Below, piece by piece: positions 1 through 10,006 of a stretch of DNA of 64,000 bases. The notes below the pieces were generated by a model. That model did not search any database. It was not told the DNA's origin and saw only the letters and a list, made by a program, of their open reading frames with translations. Numbering within the stretch: position 1 is the stretch's first letter; each line of letters opens with the position of its first letter. The position numbers and the translations under genes are program-made. This DNA is from Heloderma charlesbogerti (taxonomy: Eukaryota; Chordata; Lepidosauria; Squamata; Helodermatidae), in contig JANEZZ010002706.1 in assembly GCA_026122225.1 (NCBI GenBank), forward strand, positions 1 through 64,000, in the 5' to 3' direction.

Positions 1-1989
1 CGCCCTCTCCCCCTGAACAGGGCTCAGACTGCACCATGGTTCAATCTGCAGTTACGAGCTCTGAAACAGGAGGTGAGACGGCTAGAGCGCCGGTGGCGGA
101 TGTCTCGCTCCAAAGACGATCAGACACGGGCTAGAGCTATATCTTCAGCCTATCATGTGGCGGTGAAGGCAGCAAAAAAGGAATATTATGCTGCCTCCAT
201 CGCGTCTGCAGAGTGCTGCCCCAGGAGGCTGTTCCAAGTGGTCCGGAGCCTGGTCGGTGCTGTGGCTCCGGAACCACTGGAGCATTCTAAGGCCTCCTGT
301 GAGGCCTTGGCAAGGCACTTTGCAGATAAAATTGATCAGATTAGGTGTGTTACTCTGCACACTGTGGATACAGTTAGTGAGCAAGAGGCGGCCTGTGGCA
401 AACTGGTTTTGTGGGATCGGTTCCAGCTTCTTCCTCCTGATGAAGTGGACAAGGTGCTTTCATCTGTAAGGCCGACCACCTGCTTACTTGATCCTTGCCC
501 ATCTTGGCTCATTATGAGCTGCAGAGAGAGACTGGGTGAAGGGATCAGGGCGGTGGTGAACGCCTCCCTTGAGGAGGGAGTGATGCCAACAGCCCTCAAG
601 GAGGCAGTTATAAGACCGCTCTTAAAGAAGCCCTCCTTGGATCCTCAAGTTCTGAACAACTTTCGCCCAGTCTCAAATCTGCCATTTTTGGGCAAGGTGA
701 TTGAGCGGGTGGTGGCGGTGCAGTTGAAGGCACACTTGGAAGAAACTGATTATCTAGACCCATTTCAGTCGGGCTTCAGACCTGGGCATGGGACAGAAAC
801 AGCCTTGGTCGCCTTGGTGGATGATATGAGGAGGGCTCTGGATAGGGGTGAATGCTCCTTCCTTGTTCTCCTCGACCTCTCAGCGGCTTTTGATACCGTT
901 GACCACAGTATCCTCCTGGACCGCCTGGAGGGGATGGGCATTGGAGACACTGTATTGCGGTGGTTCCGGTCCTTCCTCTCCGGCAGGTACCAGAGGGTAG
1001 CACTGGGAGAGGAGGTTTCGGACCCGTGGCCACTTACTTGTGGGGTGCCACAGGGTTCCATCCTCTCCCCGATGCTATTTAACATCTATGTGAAGCCACT
1101 GGGGGCTATCATCAGGAGGTTTGGGGTGCAGTGTCATCAATATGCGGATGACACGCAGCTCTACCTCTCATTCAAATCTTCACCAAGGTTGGCCGTAGAA
1201 TCCCTGTCCAAATGTCTGGAGATGGTGAGTGGCTGGATGGGGAGGAATAAGCTGAAGCTCAACCCTGACAAGACCGAGGAACTTTTGGTGGGAGACAAGA
1301 GGAGGCTGGGGGATGTTGACCTGGTGTTGAATGGGGTACGGCTACCCTTGAAAGACCAGGTCCGCAGCCTGGGGGTCATTTTGGACTCCCAGCTGTCCAT
1401 GGAGGCTCAGGTGTCAGCTGTGAGCCAGACAGCGCTGTATCAACTCCATCTGATACGGCGGCTGCGCCCCTTCCTTCCCGACCATCTGCTCCCATCGGTA
1501 GTACATGCCCTGGTCTCCTCTCGTTTAGACTACTGTAATGCGCTCTACGTGGGGTTACCCTTGAAGACGGTTCGGAAGCTGCAGCTGGTACAGAACGCGG
1601 CGGCTCGCCTGATTAAAGGCAGCCACCGGCGAGATCACATCACTCCAGTGCTGAAGGAGTTGCACTGGTTACCAGTTGTTTTCCGGGCCAAATTCAAGGT
1701 GTTGGTTTTGACCTTTAAAACCCTATATGGTTCCGGCCCAGCCTATCTTAAGGAGCGCCTCCAGCAACACCAGACAGGCCGCTTAACAAGATCAGCCTCG
1801 GATGGCCTTCTCTCTGTCCCATCAGCCAGGACAGCTAGACTGGTGGGGACGAGGGAGAGGGCCTTCTCTGTGGTGGCCCCCACTCTGTGGAACTCCCTCC
1901 CTAGGGAACTCCGTCATGCCCCCTCTTTAATGAGCTTCCGTCGTGCATTAAAAACGTGGTTGTTCAGGCAGGCATTTGGGGTGGGTTAG
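1..1989 (+). CDS. L2 LINE ORF2 C-terminal part (reverse transcriptase), 5'-partial
   Basis: About 662 codons are open from the window edge. Residues are counted from base 1. A basic linker with APWFN and LERRWR motifs comes first (about 1-60), then the RT thumb and palm. Motif A has its catalytic Asp at about residue 292 (DLSAAFD). Motif B is [10 protein letters not shown], and the catalytic YADD box is encoded at 1141-1152. A C-terminal region with [19 protein letters not shown] and APTLWNSLP follows, ending FRQAFGVG. The enzyme would copy its RNA at a nicked target (target-primed reverse transcription). No promoter or start can be judged because the ORF enters from outside, and nearer in-frame ATG or GTG codons are not real starts. 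All visible catalytic residues are intact; activity is not shown. Confidence 0.88.
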   Translation, partial: RPLPLNRAQTAPWFNLQLRALKQEVRRLERRWRMSRSKDDQTRARAISSAYHVAVKAAKKEYYAASIASAECCPRRLFQVVRSLVGAVAPEPLEHSKASCEALARHFADKIDQIRCVTLHTVDTVSEQEAACGKLVLWDRFQLLPPDEVDKVLSSVRPTTCLLDPCPSWLIMSCRERLGEGIRAVVNASLEEGVMPTALKEAVIRPLLKKPSLDPQVLNNFRPVSNLPFLGKVIERVVAVQLKAHLEETDYLDPFQSGFRPGHGTETALVALVDDMRRALDRGECSFLVLLDLSAAFDTVDHSILLDRLEGMGIGDTVLRWFRSFLSGRYQRVALGEEVSDPWPLTCGVPQGSILSPMLFNIYVKPLGAIIRRFGVQCHQYADDTQLYLSFKSSPRLAVESLSKCLEMVSGWMGRNKLKLNPDKTEELLVGDKRRLGDVDLVLNGVRLPLKDQVRSLGVILDSQLSMEAQVSAVSQTALYQLHLIRRLRPFLPDHLLPSVVHALVSSRLDYCNALYVGLPLKTVRKLQLVQNAAARLIKGSHRRDHITPVLKELHWLPVVFRAKFKVLVLTFKTLYGSGPAYLKERLQQHQTGRLTRSASDGLLSVPSARTARLVGTRERAFSVVAPTLWNSLPRELRHAPSLMSFRRALKTWLFRQAFGVG

Positions 1990-2131
1990 GGTATTTAAAA
2001 AAAAAAAAATGGTAAAATTTTATTGTTTTAAATTGTTTTATGGGGGTTGTACATCACCCAGAGTGGCTGGGTGACCAGTCAGATGGGCGATCAATAAATT
2101 TAATAAATAAATAAATAAATAAATATTAATT
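1..2131 (+). mobile_element. L2-clade LINE, 5' end beyond the window
   Basis: This is a non-LTR retrotransposon whose reverse-transcriptase ORF is open from base 1 to a TAG at 1987-1989. It is followed by an A-rich 3' UTR and a simple ATAAA-type tail (about 2090-2126). The tail text near 2060-2100, with its gggcgatcaataaattt motif, recurs in the copy at 34.6 kb. The RT block reads [29 protein letters not shown] and [13 protein letters not shown], which is the L2 style rather than CR1. The endonuclease half must lie before the window. The lack of any stop over 1,986 nt suggests a young copy. Confidence 0.9.
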
Positions 2132-2515
2132 CCATATTTGATCCTATACATAAATTAGCATATGTAAATTTTATGCAAATCTATATTATCATTTGTCCTC
2201 TTTTCAGTGACAGCTTTCTTCTTTTTTGGTGATTCATATACACCTGTCAAAATTCCTTCTACCCAATTAGTCAACGGACAGGATCTCTGTCCTCTGTTGT
2301 AGCTAGTCCCTTTATGCCTATGTCTGTTGGGCCCGAGTCATTTGGCTGTTTGAATGAGTCAATGAATGAACTAACTGTTGAGGGAAAGCAGCATGTTTTG
2401 TTAACTAAAAATCTTTATTCGGCCAGCAGCCAAGAAAACTTTGCAGCTTGCAAAAGGGCAGGACTGCAGGTTTCATCATTGCAGAATAATGAAAAAAAGG
2501 GAAACTGGGAGCAAG
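2132..2515. other. No recognised feature
   Basis: This AT-rich stretch separates the L2 tail from the first hAT MITE. I see no coding signal. The short open frames here are not supported by codon structure or motifs. Confidence 0.5.
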
Positions 2516-2606
2516 CAGTGGAGGCTGGTGGCTGGGATTTTGGTGGGGCGATGCATCCATTCTGGGTTTACAGACCTACCAAAATCGGAGCCACCAGCCT
2601 CCACTG
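2516..2606. mobile_element. Fold-back hAT-type MITE, minimal 91-bp copy
   Basis: The element starts CAGTGGAGGCTGGTGGCT and ends with the inverse, AGCCACCAGCCTCCACTG. It is flanked by a perfect 8-bp duplication, ggagcaag, at 2508-2515 and 2607-2614. An 8-bp duplication with CAGTG-type termini is the signature of the hAT superfamily. The element is little more than its two terminal repeats, so it must depend on a transposase supplied elsewhere. Confidence 0.9.
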
Positions 2607-2639
2607 GGAGCAAGATACTGTCAAGGGTTCCTTGGAGGC

Positions 2640-3066
2640 CTCTCTCAGTCTAATCCAGTAGCCAAGTCCAGACACAGACAAAGGGATTCTTTTCAAAGCT
2701 TTATTCCTCTTTTACAACTTAACAACTCTACCGTTAGCAACTAGATATGAGCAGCAGAGTACCTATGCCCTAAGTTGGAACAGTCGGTCCCCGTTTGAAA
2801 GGGAATTACTGGCAGACCCCTGAACTTAAGGACTAAGGAGAGTCCCTCCCCTTTTCCCTTGGATCCTCTGGGCGCAGCCGTTGTTTGCGCGCCAACCAGG
2901 CACTACGCCTCCTTTCTGCGCCCTCCATTTGGCGCCACTCTCTGCGTCGGCGTCGCACGTCCATCAAGTCTGCTTCCCGTGCTCTGTCACTCCTAGGACT
3001 GCTATCTAAGCTAGGAATGCTGGTGGGAGGAATCTCCATCAGCTGTTGGCCCTGGGAAAGAGGAGC
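2640..3066 (-). mobile_element. Possible LTR-like fragment
   Basis: Read on the minus strand, the segment contains an AATAAA-type signal (complement of ctttatt at about 2699-2705) followed by sequence that could be R-U5. A GC-rich body lies at 2870-2990. No primer-binding site, gag or pol is visible and no target duplication was found, so this is only a weak LTR call. Confidence 0.25.
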
Positions 3067-3067
3067 T

Positions 3068-3468
3068 GACAGCTGTCCAGCCTTGTCTTGAATGCCTCCA
3101 GTGTGGGAGAGCCCACCACCTCCCAAGGTCATTGGTTCCATTGTCGTATTGCTCTAATAGTCAGGAAGTTTCTCCTGATGTTCAGCCGGAATCTGGCTTC
3201 CTGTCACTTGAGCCCATGATTCCGTGTCCTGCACTCTAGCATGATGGAGAAGAGATCCTGGCCTTCCTCTCTGGGACAACCTTTCAAGTACTTGAAGAGC
3301 GCTATCCTATCTCCCCTCAGTCTTCTCTTCTCAAGACTAAACATGCCCAGTTCTTTCAGTCTCTCCTCATAGGGCTTTGTTTCCAGTCTCCTTATCATCT
3401 TCATTGCCCTCCTCTGAACCCTCTCCAGTTTGTCTGCATCCTTCTTAAAGTGTGGTGCCCAGAACTGG
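3068..3468 (-). mobile_element. CR1 LINE fragment (3' ORF2 region)
   Basis: The minus strand encodes the typical CR1 C-terminal text [27 protein letters not shown] followed by ALFKYLKG. The same sequence recurs at 4,200-4,450. The copy stops abruptly at cccagaactgg (3,468), where a palindromic insertion begins, and it lacks the CR1 terminal ATTCTATG motif. It is degraded and not functional. Confidence 0.85.
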
Positions 3469-3481
3469 TGATATCCACCAA

Positions 3482-3638
3482 GTCAGGTTGTGAAACTGAC
3501 AAGATGTATTCATTAAAAGATAGTGGTATGACTCTGAGTGTGAGTTTGTGTGGTGAGAGAGAGAGAGAGATGGTATTCACCAAAACAGATTGTGAAACTG
3601 ACAAGATATATGTATCTTGTCAGTTTCACAACCTGTCT
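3482..3638. repeat. Palindromic element with perfect 19-bp hairpin
   Basis: A motif reading gttgtgaaactgacaagat occurs at about 3487, again at 3590, and inverted at 3613. The last two form a perfect 19-bp inverted repeat (3590-3608 and 3613-3631) with a 4-base loop. A GAGA run lies between (3555-3571). It looks like a small MITE with a nested palindrome; the family is unknown. Confidence 0.6.
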
Positions 3639-3664
3639 TAATTACATTCAGTATTATAGAGCAG

Positions 3665-3770
3665 GGGTGGATAACCTGTGGCCCTCCAAATATTGTTGGA
3701 CTACAACTCCCATTGCCCCTGACCTTTGGCCATGCTAGCTGATAGGAGTTGTAGTCTGTCAAAATGTGGA
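3665..3770. mobile_element. hAT-like MITE, CAGGGGTGG / GTAGTCCAAC palindromic family
   Basis: The copy begins caggggtggataacctgtgg and contains ttggactacaactcccat and, inverted, ggagttgtagtctg. This family of fold-back elements recurs many times in the window. The right end is decayed and no duplication is readable. Confidence 0.65.
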
Positions 3771-4004
3771 GTGACACAAGTGTCACCCAGCTGTAGAAGG
3801 AAAGTCCACATAAAGTTTCAAAACGAAATGGGGGTGGAAGGAATAGGCGATGAAGTGCTGATGTCATTACTGCAGTTTGAGGCTGAGTCAGGGATGTGGC
3901 TTTGCAGGTGTTTGCTGTTTTAGTTTTTTTGTTTCCATCCAAGGGCTAAATCAGTGCTCCAATTCTTCAGTGGTCCAAGAGGCTGACCTCAGTCATGCAG
4001 TTAG

Positions 4005-4078
4005 GAGGCATTTGTTTGTTTGTTTCATTTCTATACTGCCCAATAGCCAAAGCTGTCTGGGTGGTTCAACAAAATTAA
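4005..4078 (-). mobile_element. L2 LINE 3'-end remnant
   Basis: The text tttctatactgcccaatag with a following gggtggttca matches the 3' terminus of the L2 at 54.4-54.5 kb. It is a short, solo 3' tail on the minus strand. Confidence 0.65.
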
Positions 4079-4155
4079 GGCAGGGTGTTACTCATTTATT
4101 ATTATTTAGTTATTTATATAGAACCATCAATGCGCATGGCGCCGTATCTATATCT

Positions 4156-5020
4156 ACATAGAATCATAGAATAGTAGGGTTGGAAGGGGCCTACAAGCTA
4201 TCCCTAACAGATGGCTGTCCAGCCTCTTCTTGAACGCCTCCAGCATGGGAGAGCCCACCACCTCCCTAGGTAGTTGGTTCCATTGTTGTATTTTTCTAAC
4301 AGTCAGGAAACTTTTCCTGATGTTCAGCTGGAATCTGGCTTCCTGTCACTTGAGCCCATGATTCCGTGTCCTGCACTCTGGGATGATGGAGAAGAGATCC
4401 TGGCCCTCCTCTGAACCCTCTCCAGTTTGTCTGCATCCTTCTTAAAGTGTGGTGCCCAGAACTGGACACAGTACTCCAGATGAGGCCTAACCAGTGCTGA
4501 GTAGAGGGGAACTAGTATTTCCCGGGATTTAGAGGCTATACTTCTATTAATGTAGCCCAAAATAGCATTTGCCTTTTTTGCAGCCATATCACATTGTTGG
4601 TTCATATTCAGCTTGTGATCGACAACAATTCCAAGATCCTTCTCACTTGTAGCCACGTATCCCCCATCTTGTAACTGTGCATTTGGTTTCTTTTTCCTAG
4701 GTGCAGAACTTGGCATTTATCCCTATTAAATTTCATTCTGTTGTTTTCTGCCCAGCACTCCAGTCTATCAAGATCACTTTAAATTTTGTTTCTGTCTTCC
4801 AAAGTATTAGCTATCCCGCCCAATTTTGTGTCATCTGCAAATTTGATCAGCATTCCCTGCACCTCCTCCTCCAAGTCATTAATAAAAATGTTGAAGAGCA
4901 CTGGGCCCAGGACTGAGCCGTGCAGTACCCTGCTCATTAAGCACTCTTTGAGTCTGATTCTGTAGCCAACTGTGGATCCACCGCATTGTTGTTTTATCTA
5001 GCCCACTTTGAGCTAGTTTT
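4156..5020 (-). mobile_element. CR1 LINE, 3' end with internal deletion
   Basis: The low-coordinate end carries the CR1 terminus agaatcatagaatag. The body matches the CR1 copy at 3.07-3.47 kb and then continues further 5', with minus-strand text resembling LGYINRS and [21 protein letters not shown]. Compared with the neighbouring copy, about 150 bp are missing at about 4,402-4,408, where ctggcc joins cctcctctgaacc. The reading frame is broken. Confidence 0.88.
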
Positions 5021-5085
5021 CACATCTATATGTGCAAACTATATAAAACATCTATATCAACATCTATCTATATCTGTCTCTCAGG

Positions 5086-5200
5086 GCTGGGGAACCTGTG
5101 GCCCTCCTGATGTTGTTGGACTACAGCTCCCATCTTCCCTAACCATAGGCCATGCTGACTAGTCCTAATGGGAGTTGGAATCTCTTGTAAGGTTCTTAGA
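5086..5200. mobile_element. hAT-like MITE, GTAGTCCAAC family
   Basis: The left end reads cagggctggggaacctgtgg, followed by tggactacagctcccat. The right arm is recognisable only as gggagttggaatct. No target duplication is preserved. Confidence 0.6.
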
Positions 5201-5901
5201 GTGGCCATGTACCCAGGGCTGGCCCAAGACATTTTGCTGCCTGAGGTGAAGGGCAAGATGGTGCCATGTCCCCATTCCATACACAGAAGCCCATCCAGAC
5301 TGGCAGCTGAATCAGCCTGAATCAGCCTTCCATGCTGTAACATCCCCAGACTCAGAGGCTCAGCAGTGCCCCTAGGAGAGTCCAATGAGCCACAGGTCAC
5401 CCCATTTCAGGGAAGACCCTTGGAATCCCCTCATATACCTTCCAGACTTGAGGATGTAATGTCCCCTCAACCGCAGACACTGACTCCCTCACTGCTTCTC
5501 CTGTCCCTTGGCCATGAAGGAGCATGAGGCTAACAAAAATAACTATTTTTAATTTTAAAAATTATTTATTGCCTTAAGGGCTGCAGCTAGCGTCCAGCAG
5601 TGGTGGAGCTTGTGATAGTCCAGGGCATGCCAGCCGTCTTGAAACCTCCGTTGCCTGTAGGCCTTTGCTGGGACAACAGTTCTTCCTGTGAGGAAATACT
5701 TCACTGTCGGTCACTCTGGTCAGTATCCCCTGTAGCATGCTCTACAGGGTCCTGACAGTTCCTTACCTTGCCTTGACTCTGTTCTCCTGAAGCTGACTGA
5801 GTTTTCCGGGATATGACCTTGTTTACTGAGTGTTATCCTGTTTACTGTACCTGACCCTTCTCTACTTGATGCTGAACTTTCTGTGAATGCACATGATATA
5901 G

Positions 5902-6032
5902 CAGGAGTGAGCAACTTGTGGCCCGATGCTTTGGCCTACAAATCTCATCAGTCATGGCCAGCATAGCCAGTGAGGAGGGATCATGGGAATGTGGCCCTCC
6001 AGATGTTTTAGCTTACAAGTTGCCCACCCCTG
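5902..6032. mobile_element. hAT-like MITE with perfect 8-bp target duplication
   Basis: The termini are caggagtgagcaacttgtgg on the left and caagttgcccacccctg on the right. The element is flanked by tgatatag at 5894-5901 and 6033-6040. The interior is a palindrome around ggccagcatagccag. This copy fixes the superfamily of the many CAGGGGTGG elements in the window as hAT. Confidence 0.85.
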
Positions 6033-6139
6033 TGATATAGGCTGCACATGATATCGGCATCAAGCCAAGCCTGGACAAACACTGGCAATGAGATAGAGTC
6101 CTCCATCACACCTGAGGCAGTAAGCTAGTTCAGGGGTGG

Positions 6140-6330
6140 GTGGTGTCACGTTCCTTCTTCTTCTCCGTTGGTGATCGACACACTCCAGGAAACAAAGCTT
6201 CAGGCTGACACAACTTTATTAGTAAAGGACCAGCTTCTTTACAAATGCAGATTTTAGGAAACTCTCAGACTGCATAGAACCAGCTAATCCACACATCTGC
6301 GAATTTCAATAGAGGAGACAAAGTGAAAGT
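6140..6330 (-). mobile_element. Possible LTR end (R-U5-like)
   Basis: On the minus strand an AATAAA-like signal (complement of ctttatta, about 6212) is followed by about 65 bp ending in a CA dinucleotide after a purine-rich GAAGAAGAAGGAACGTGA. This resembles an LTR terminus, but no partner LTR, primer site or coding region is visible. Sequence to about 7,000 may belong to the same element. Confidence 0.25.
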
Positions 6331-7424
6331 TAGAGAAGTTGCCCACAGTCTGGGCATGAACTTCACGGCCAGACTTGCTTCACAGGGATGCCCCTCCCTT
6401 AGGGTGGCTCCCTTCTACGTTGGCTTCCAACGTGTCCAACCTGGCAAAGTGTCTTAGCTCTGCCCCCAACTTTTCCTGCTTTGCTCTGCAATGGACCCTA
6501 GCATACCTCAAGTCACGCCCCTTGCCCTCCTCCTCCTCTGAAACTTGAGTTCTCATGGTGGAGGAATGGGGGAGCCATTCAGGCTGCGCCATCTATGTGT
6601 CAAGGTCTTGGGAAGAAAGTCTCACCATACCTGGGCTCACTCGGGAGGGTGCCTGCCTTTATTCTGGCTGTTCCCATTCTGATTCTGAATCTGAACTGCC
6701 AGACATCTCTACAGACTCAGATTCATTCCTGACAGGTGGGTCATGTTGTATGGCATCCACAGCTCTGTTGTCCAACAAAGCAGAACAGCCAGGAAATCCA
6801 GGGGGTTCAGCTGGGAGGCTGCCCCCACTGCTCCCCTCCAGCACCTGCTGCCTGAGATGATTGTCTCACTGTGCCTAATGGTAGGGCAGGCCCTGCATTC
6901 CTACTACCTTACAGAAGACAGATCTCATCTGTCTCATCTGTCTGGTTTAAAGAGAGAAACCCATAAGGAGGAAGAGCAGGGACCTTGAAGTTGCCCATCA
7001 TTCATTAGCACTTGGACATCGGAGCAGGACACACCCCTGTTCACAGTCTTCCCCACCCTGGTGAGATGCATTGTATTTCTATTTAAATTCTAGTAATTAC
7101 TTTTGAATGTGCATTAATAAGTATAAATTAGCACATGCAGATTCTATGCAAAGCTATGTTCTCTTTTGCCTTTTTGGTGATGCGTAAGTGGCCAATCTAA
7201 ACAATGGTGTGAGATGCTCCCAATGGCTGGTCCCGGTTAGAATTCTAGCAGCTGTATTCTGCTCTGACTGCAGCTTCTCAGCCATCTTTAAGGGCAGACC
7301 CACATCTAATGCATTTCAGGTAACCATAGTTAGACCCTCATACTAGGACAGGTTGCAATTGGTACAGCAGCCTAACGTAGCAAAGGAGGCTCTGTGCCAC
7401 TGAGGTCACTTGGGCTGCCGATAG

Positions 7425-7583
7425 GAACATAGGAAGCCGCTTTATATCAAATCAGACCATTGGTCCATCTGTCTCCAGGGTTTCAGGCAGGGGTTTTTCC
7501 AGCCCTCCCTGGAGATGCCTGGGATTGAACCAGGGACCTTCTGCATGAAAAGCTTGTGCTCTACCAACTGAGCCATGGCCCCA
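7425..7583 (-). mobile_element. tRNA-derived SINE
   Basis: On the minus strand the head is tRNA-like: A box at 7563-7575 (tggctcagttggt) and B box at 7521-7531 (ggttcaatccc). It is followed by the body ending gcttcctatgttcct near 7,428. These are RNA polymerase III internal promoter elements. The copy sits inside the L2 remnant. Confidence 0.85.
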
Positions 7584-7653
7584 CAATGACAAAGCTGTAT
7601 CTAGAAGGAACCCCAAATGGTGAGTCTGATTTTTCAGAGGGAGTGCAACCAAC

Positions 7654-7936
7654 CAGTGGAGGCTGGTGGCTCCGATGTCAGTGGGGCAGTAAATCCACTC
7701 TGGGTTTCAGTCAGAACCAGTCAGAACTCTAAAAGAGCTACCCAAGGTGCTTCAGTCAGAACCAGTCAGAACTCTAAAGGAGCTACCCAAGGTGCTTCAG
7801 TCAGAACCAGTCAGAACTCTAAAGGAGCTATCCAAGGTGCTTCCACACCTTGGATAGCTCAAGTTCTGACTGGTTCTGACTGAAACCCGGAGCAGATGCA
7901 GCACCCCACTGACATCAGAGCCACCAGCCTCCACTG
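7654..7936. mobile_element. Fold-back hAT-type MITE with left arm expanded threefold
   Basis: The termini CAGTGGAGGCTGGTGGCTCC and its inverse are flanked by a perfect 8-bp duplication, caaccaac, at 7646-7653 and 7937-7944. The left arm holds three tandem copies of a 45-bp unit built around cagaactctaaaggagct (about 7706-7843). The right arm holds one inverted copy. The element lies in the old L2 remnant. Confidence 0.92.
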
Positions 7937-8044
7937 CAACCAACCCCCTCCAAAGCAGGGTGAACACCACCTCTCTCAACAGAAGAACCATCCATCCACC
8001 AAACCTCAGTCACATTAGGACTGAACATCAGTTTATGTTGTTTG

Positions 8045-10000
8045 TACTGTGACATGTGATCAATAATCCACAGGCCAGTCTGAAATTCCTCTGTTTGGAA
8101 AACACTCCCCCTTCCCCTGGCCTCAAATGGACCTGGTTCACATTTGGGGTGAAAAATAAAAATTAAAAAAAATGGTTGGTTTGTGCCTGTCTTTCTTTCT
8201 TTCATCCCAGATTCTCAAATGCAGAGCTCTGCTGCAACAGATAATCAAAGCCCTTTCAGCTCATGCCCTTTCCAAGCGGCCAGCGCTGTTTTCCAAAGTC
8301 TTTTATTTACACGTTTATGGCTCTTGTTTTTGCAGTGGCAGGCTCTGCTGGAGAGCACAGCAATCCTTCAGATCTTGGCTGGTGGCAGAGATCCACCTAA
8401 TCATAGTCATTATCTGGTAGCAGGTAATGGGCATCTTTCCCGTGTTAATTTTGAGAGGGAAGAGATGAGAGAAGGACACTTCTTGGAGGGCAGAGGGTGG
8501 GGGGGATGCTTCTAGCCTTCCCTGAGGTTGGAATTCTTTACCCTTCCTACTTTATTCCACCTTCCCTGCCAACAAATTATGAATAGGAGTTTTGATACAG
8601 GGCCATTCTCAATCATAAGACCTTGATTCCACCCCGCTCCACCAGACTCATAGTATCACATTTGCTTTCATCCAGTGTTTCTCAATTAAAAAGAAGAAGC
8701 TCAGCCCTAATTCCACATTTATTTTACCTCCTAGACACCTCCCCCAGCCCTCCAGCAGCCATCTTTTTGGCAGGCAAGCACACTGAATTCTCATAAACAG
8801 CTGCCTGCATGCAACACATGAGGGTGCGCATTAGGAACAGCCTTGCAAATAAGCCCACAAAAGTTACTAGCCTGCTGGGGCTGGCAGAACAGGCCCAGAG
8901 AGTTCCATCCCTCCTCCAGCAGCCTGCTACATTTTGAGCATCTCTACACCAGCCTAAAATCCCACATTTAAAAGGGGGCTTTCTGCTTCCATTTTAAATG
9001 CAGGATCATGACGGACTCCCTTTACACGCGCTTCCTTTCCCCCCTCCCCTTCCCCCTCCTTCTCTCCTGTCTCTGAGTTTTCCATATGTTTCATTGATCT
9101 TGCTCCTCTTCTTGTGGCTTTTCCTTTTTCATGGAGGGAACTCAAGCATAACACAAGCGGGGTAATGTGATACTTCTTTATCTCTGATCTATTTAAAAAT
9201 GGAATAAAGGTCATTTAGTACAGGAGATGCCCTGGAGATTAACAACATCATCTAAAGGGCCTGCGAACCTCTATGAGTGAGCAAATGCAATAGCAGGATA
9301 AAAGCTTTACGTGAAGAAGCTCCTTCTATGATGGGTACAGAAGAGGGATGGAGCAGACATTGCCTCCTCTGCCAGCCTGCTTTTTTGACTGCATGCAATG
9401 CCATGCACTCCCCTGGATCCAGTTCTGTATGATGGCTACCAGGTCAATGCTTAAATACAAGGCTGCTTTAGGATTGGTGGGGGGGGCATTGCTACACCTG
9501 GGCCTAGGGCTCCTTATCCCCGAATCTATTTCCTAGGGCCCCGGATCTGTTTCCCAGAACCCCGAGTGCCCATTGCTTCCAATAGGGTTTTTTCCCCTCT
9601 TTCAGCTTAATCACCATACTGGGGGGAGATTTCAGGGGTGGTGGTGATCACAGTTGGGGAGGGAAGGGTTAACCCTCCACTCCCTGCCTGCCCCAAATCC
9701 CCCCTCCCCCGCTAATTAAGCTTAGACGAAAACCTTCCATTGGTGCCAATATATGCTTTTTCTAGGCTCAATAGCATGGTGGCAATTTTCTTCCAGTATG
9801 GGGAGGAGACAGAGAGATGAGTGGGGACGTGAACTGGAACAGTAATCTAACAATGGCATCAAAAGAGGACTGGAACAGAGCATCTCCAGCCAGGGAAGGA
9901 GATGGAAGGGGGAAGAGCCACTGAGAAGTGCCAACTTCTGGTTTTTGTGGGCCCTTGGCAAGACACCCCCAAGGGCCTCCCTCTCAGAGTGAGTCTACCT
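8045..10000. other. No supported gene; one exon-like stretch
   Basis: No repeat or gene is recognised with confidence. An exon-like block (8336-8423) bounded by ttttttgcag-type acceptor sequence and a caggtaatgg donor is open in one frame. It has no protein family I can name and is listed as a finding only. Confidence 0.4.
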
Positions 10001-10006
10001 TCTCAT

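Larger units (their letters stand above)
7215..8040 (-). pseudogene. Old L2 LINE fragment, interrupted by a SINE and a hAT MITE
   Basis: Segments 7215-7415, 7585-7653 and 7937-8040 align piecewise with the L2 at 55.0-55.4 kb. Examples are ctctgtgccactgag, gggagtgcaacc and the run ccccctcc followed by gcagggtgaa. Removing the SINE and the MITE restores continuity. This remnant is older than both insertions and has no coding capacity. Confidence 0.75.

Noticed and set aside
765..1400. Minus-strand frames inside the left L2
   Set aside because: They are shadows of the RT coding strand.
2640..3066. Complete LTR retroelement
   Set aside because: No paired LTR, primer site or gag/pol coding is visible. 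Only an AATAAA-like signal supports it.
7521..7575. Functional tRNA gene from A and B boxes
   Set aside because: The cloverleaf is not complete, and the sequence continues into a SINE body with family copies elsewhere.
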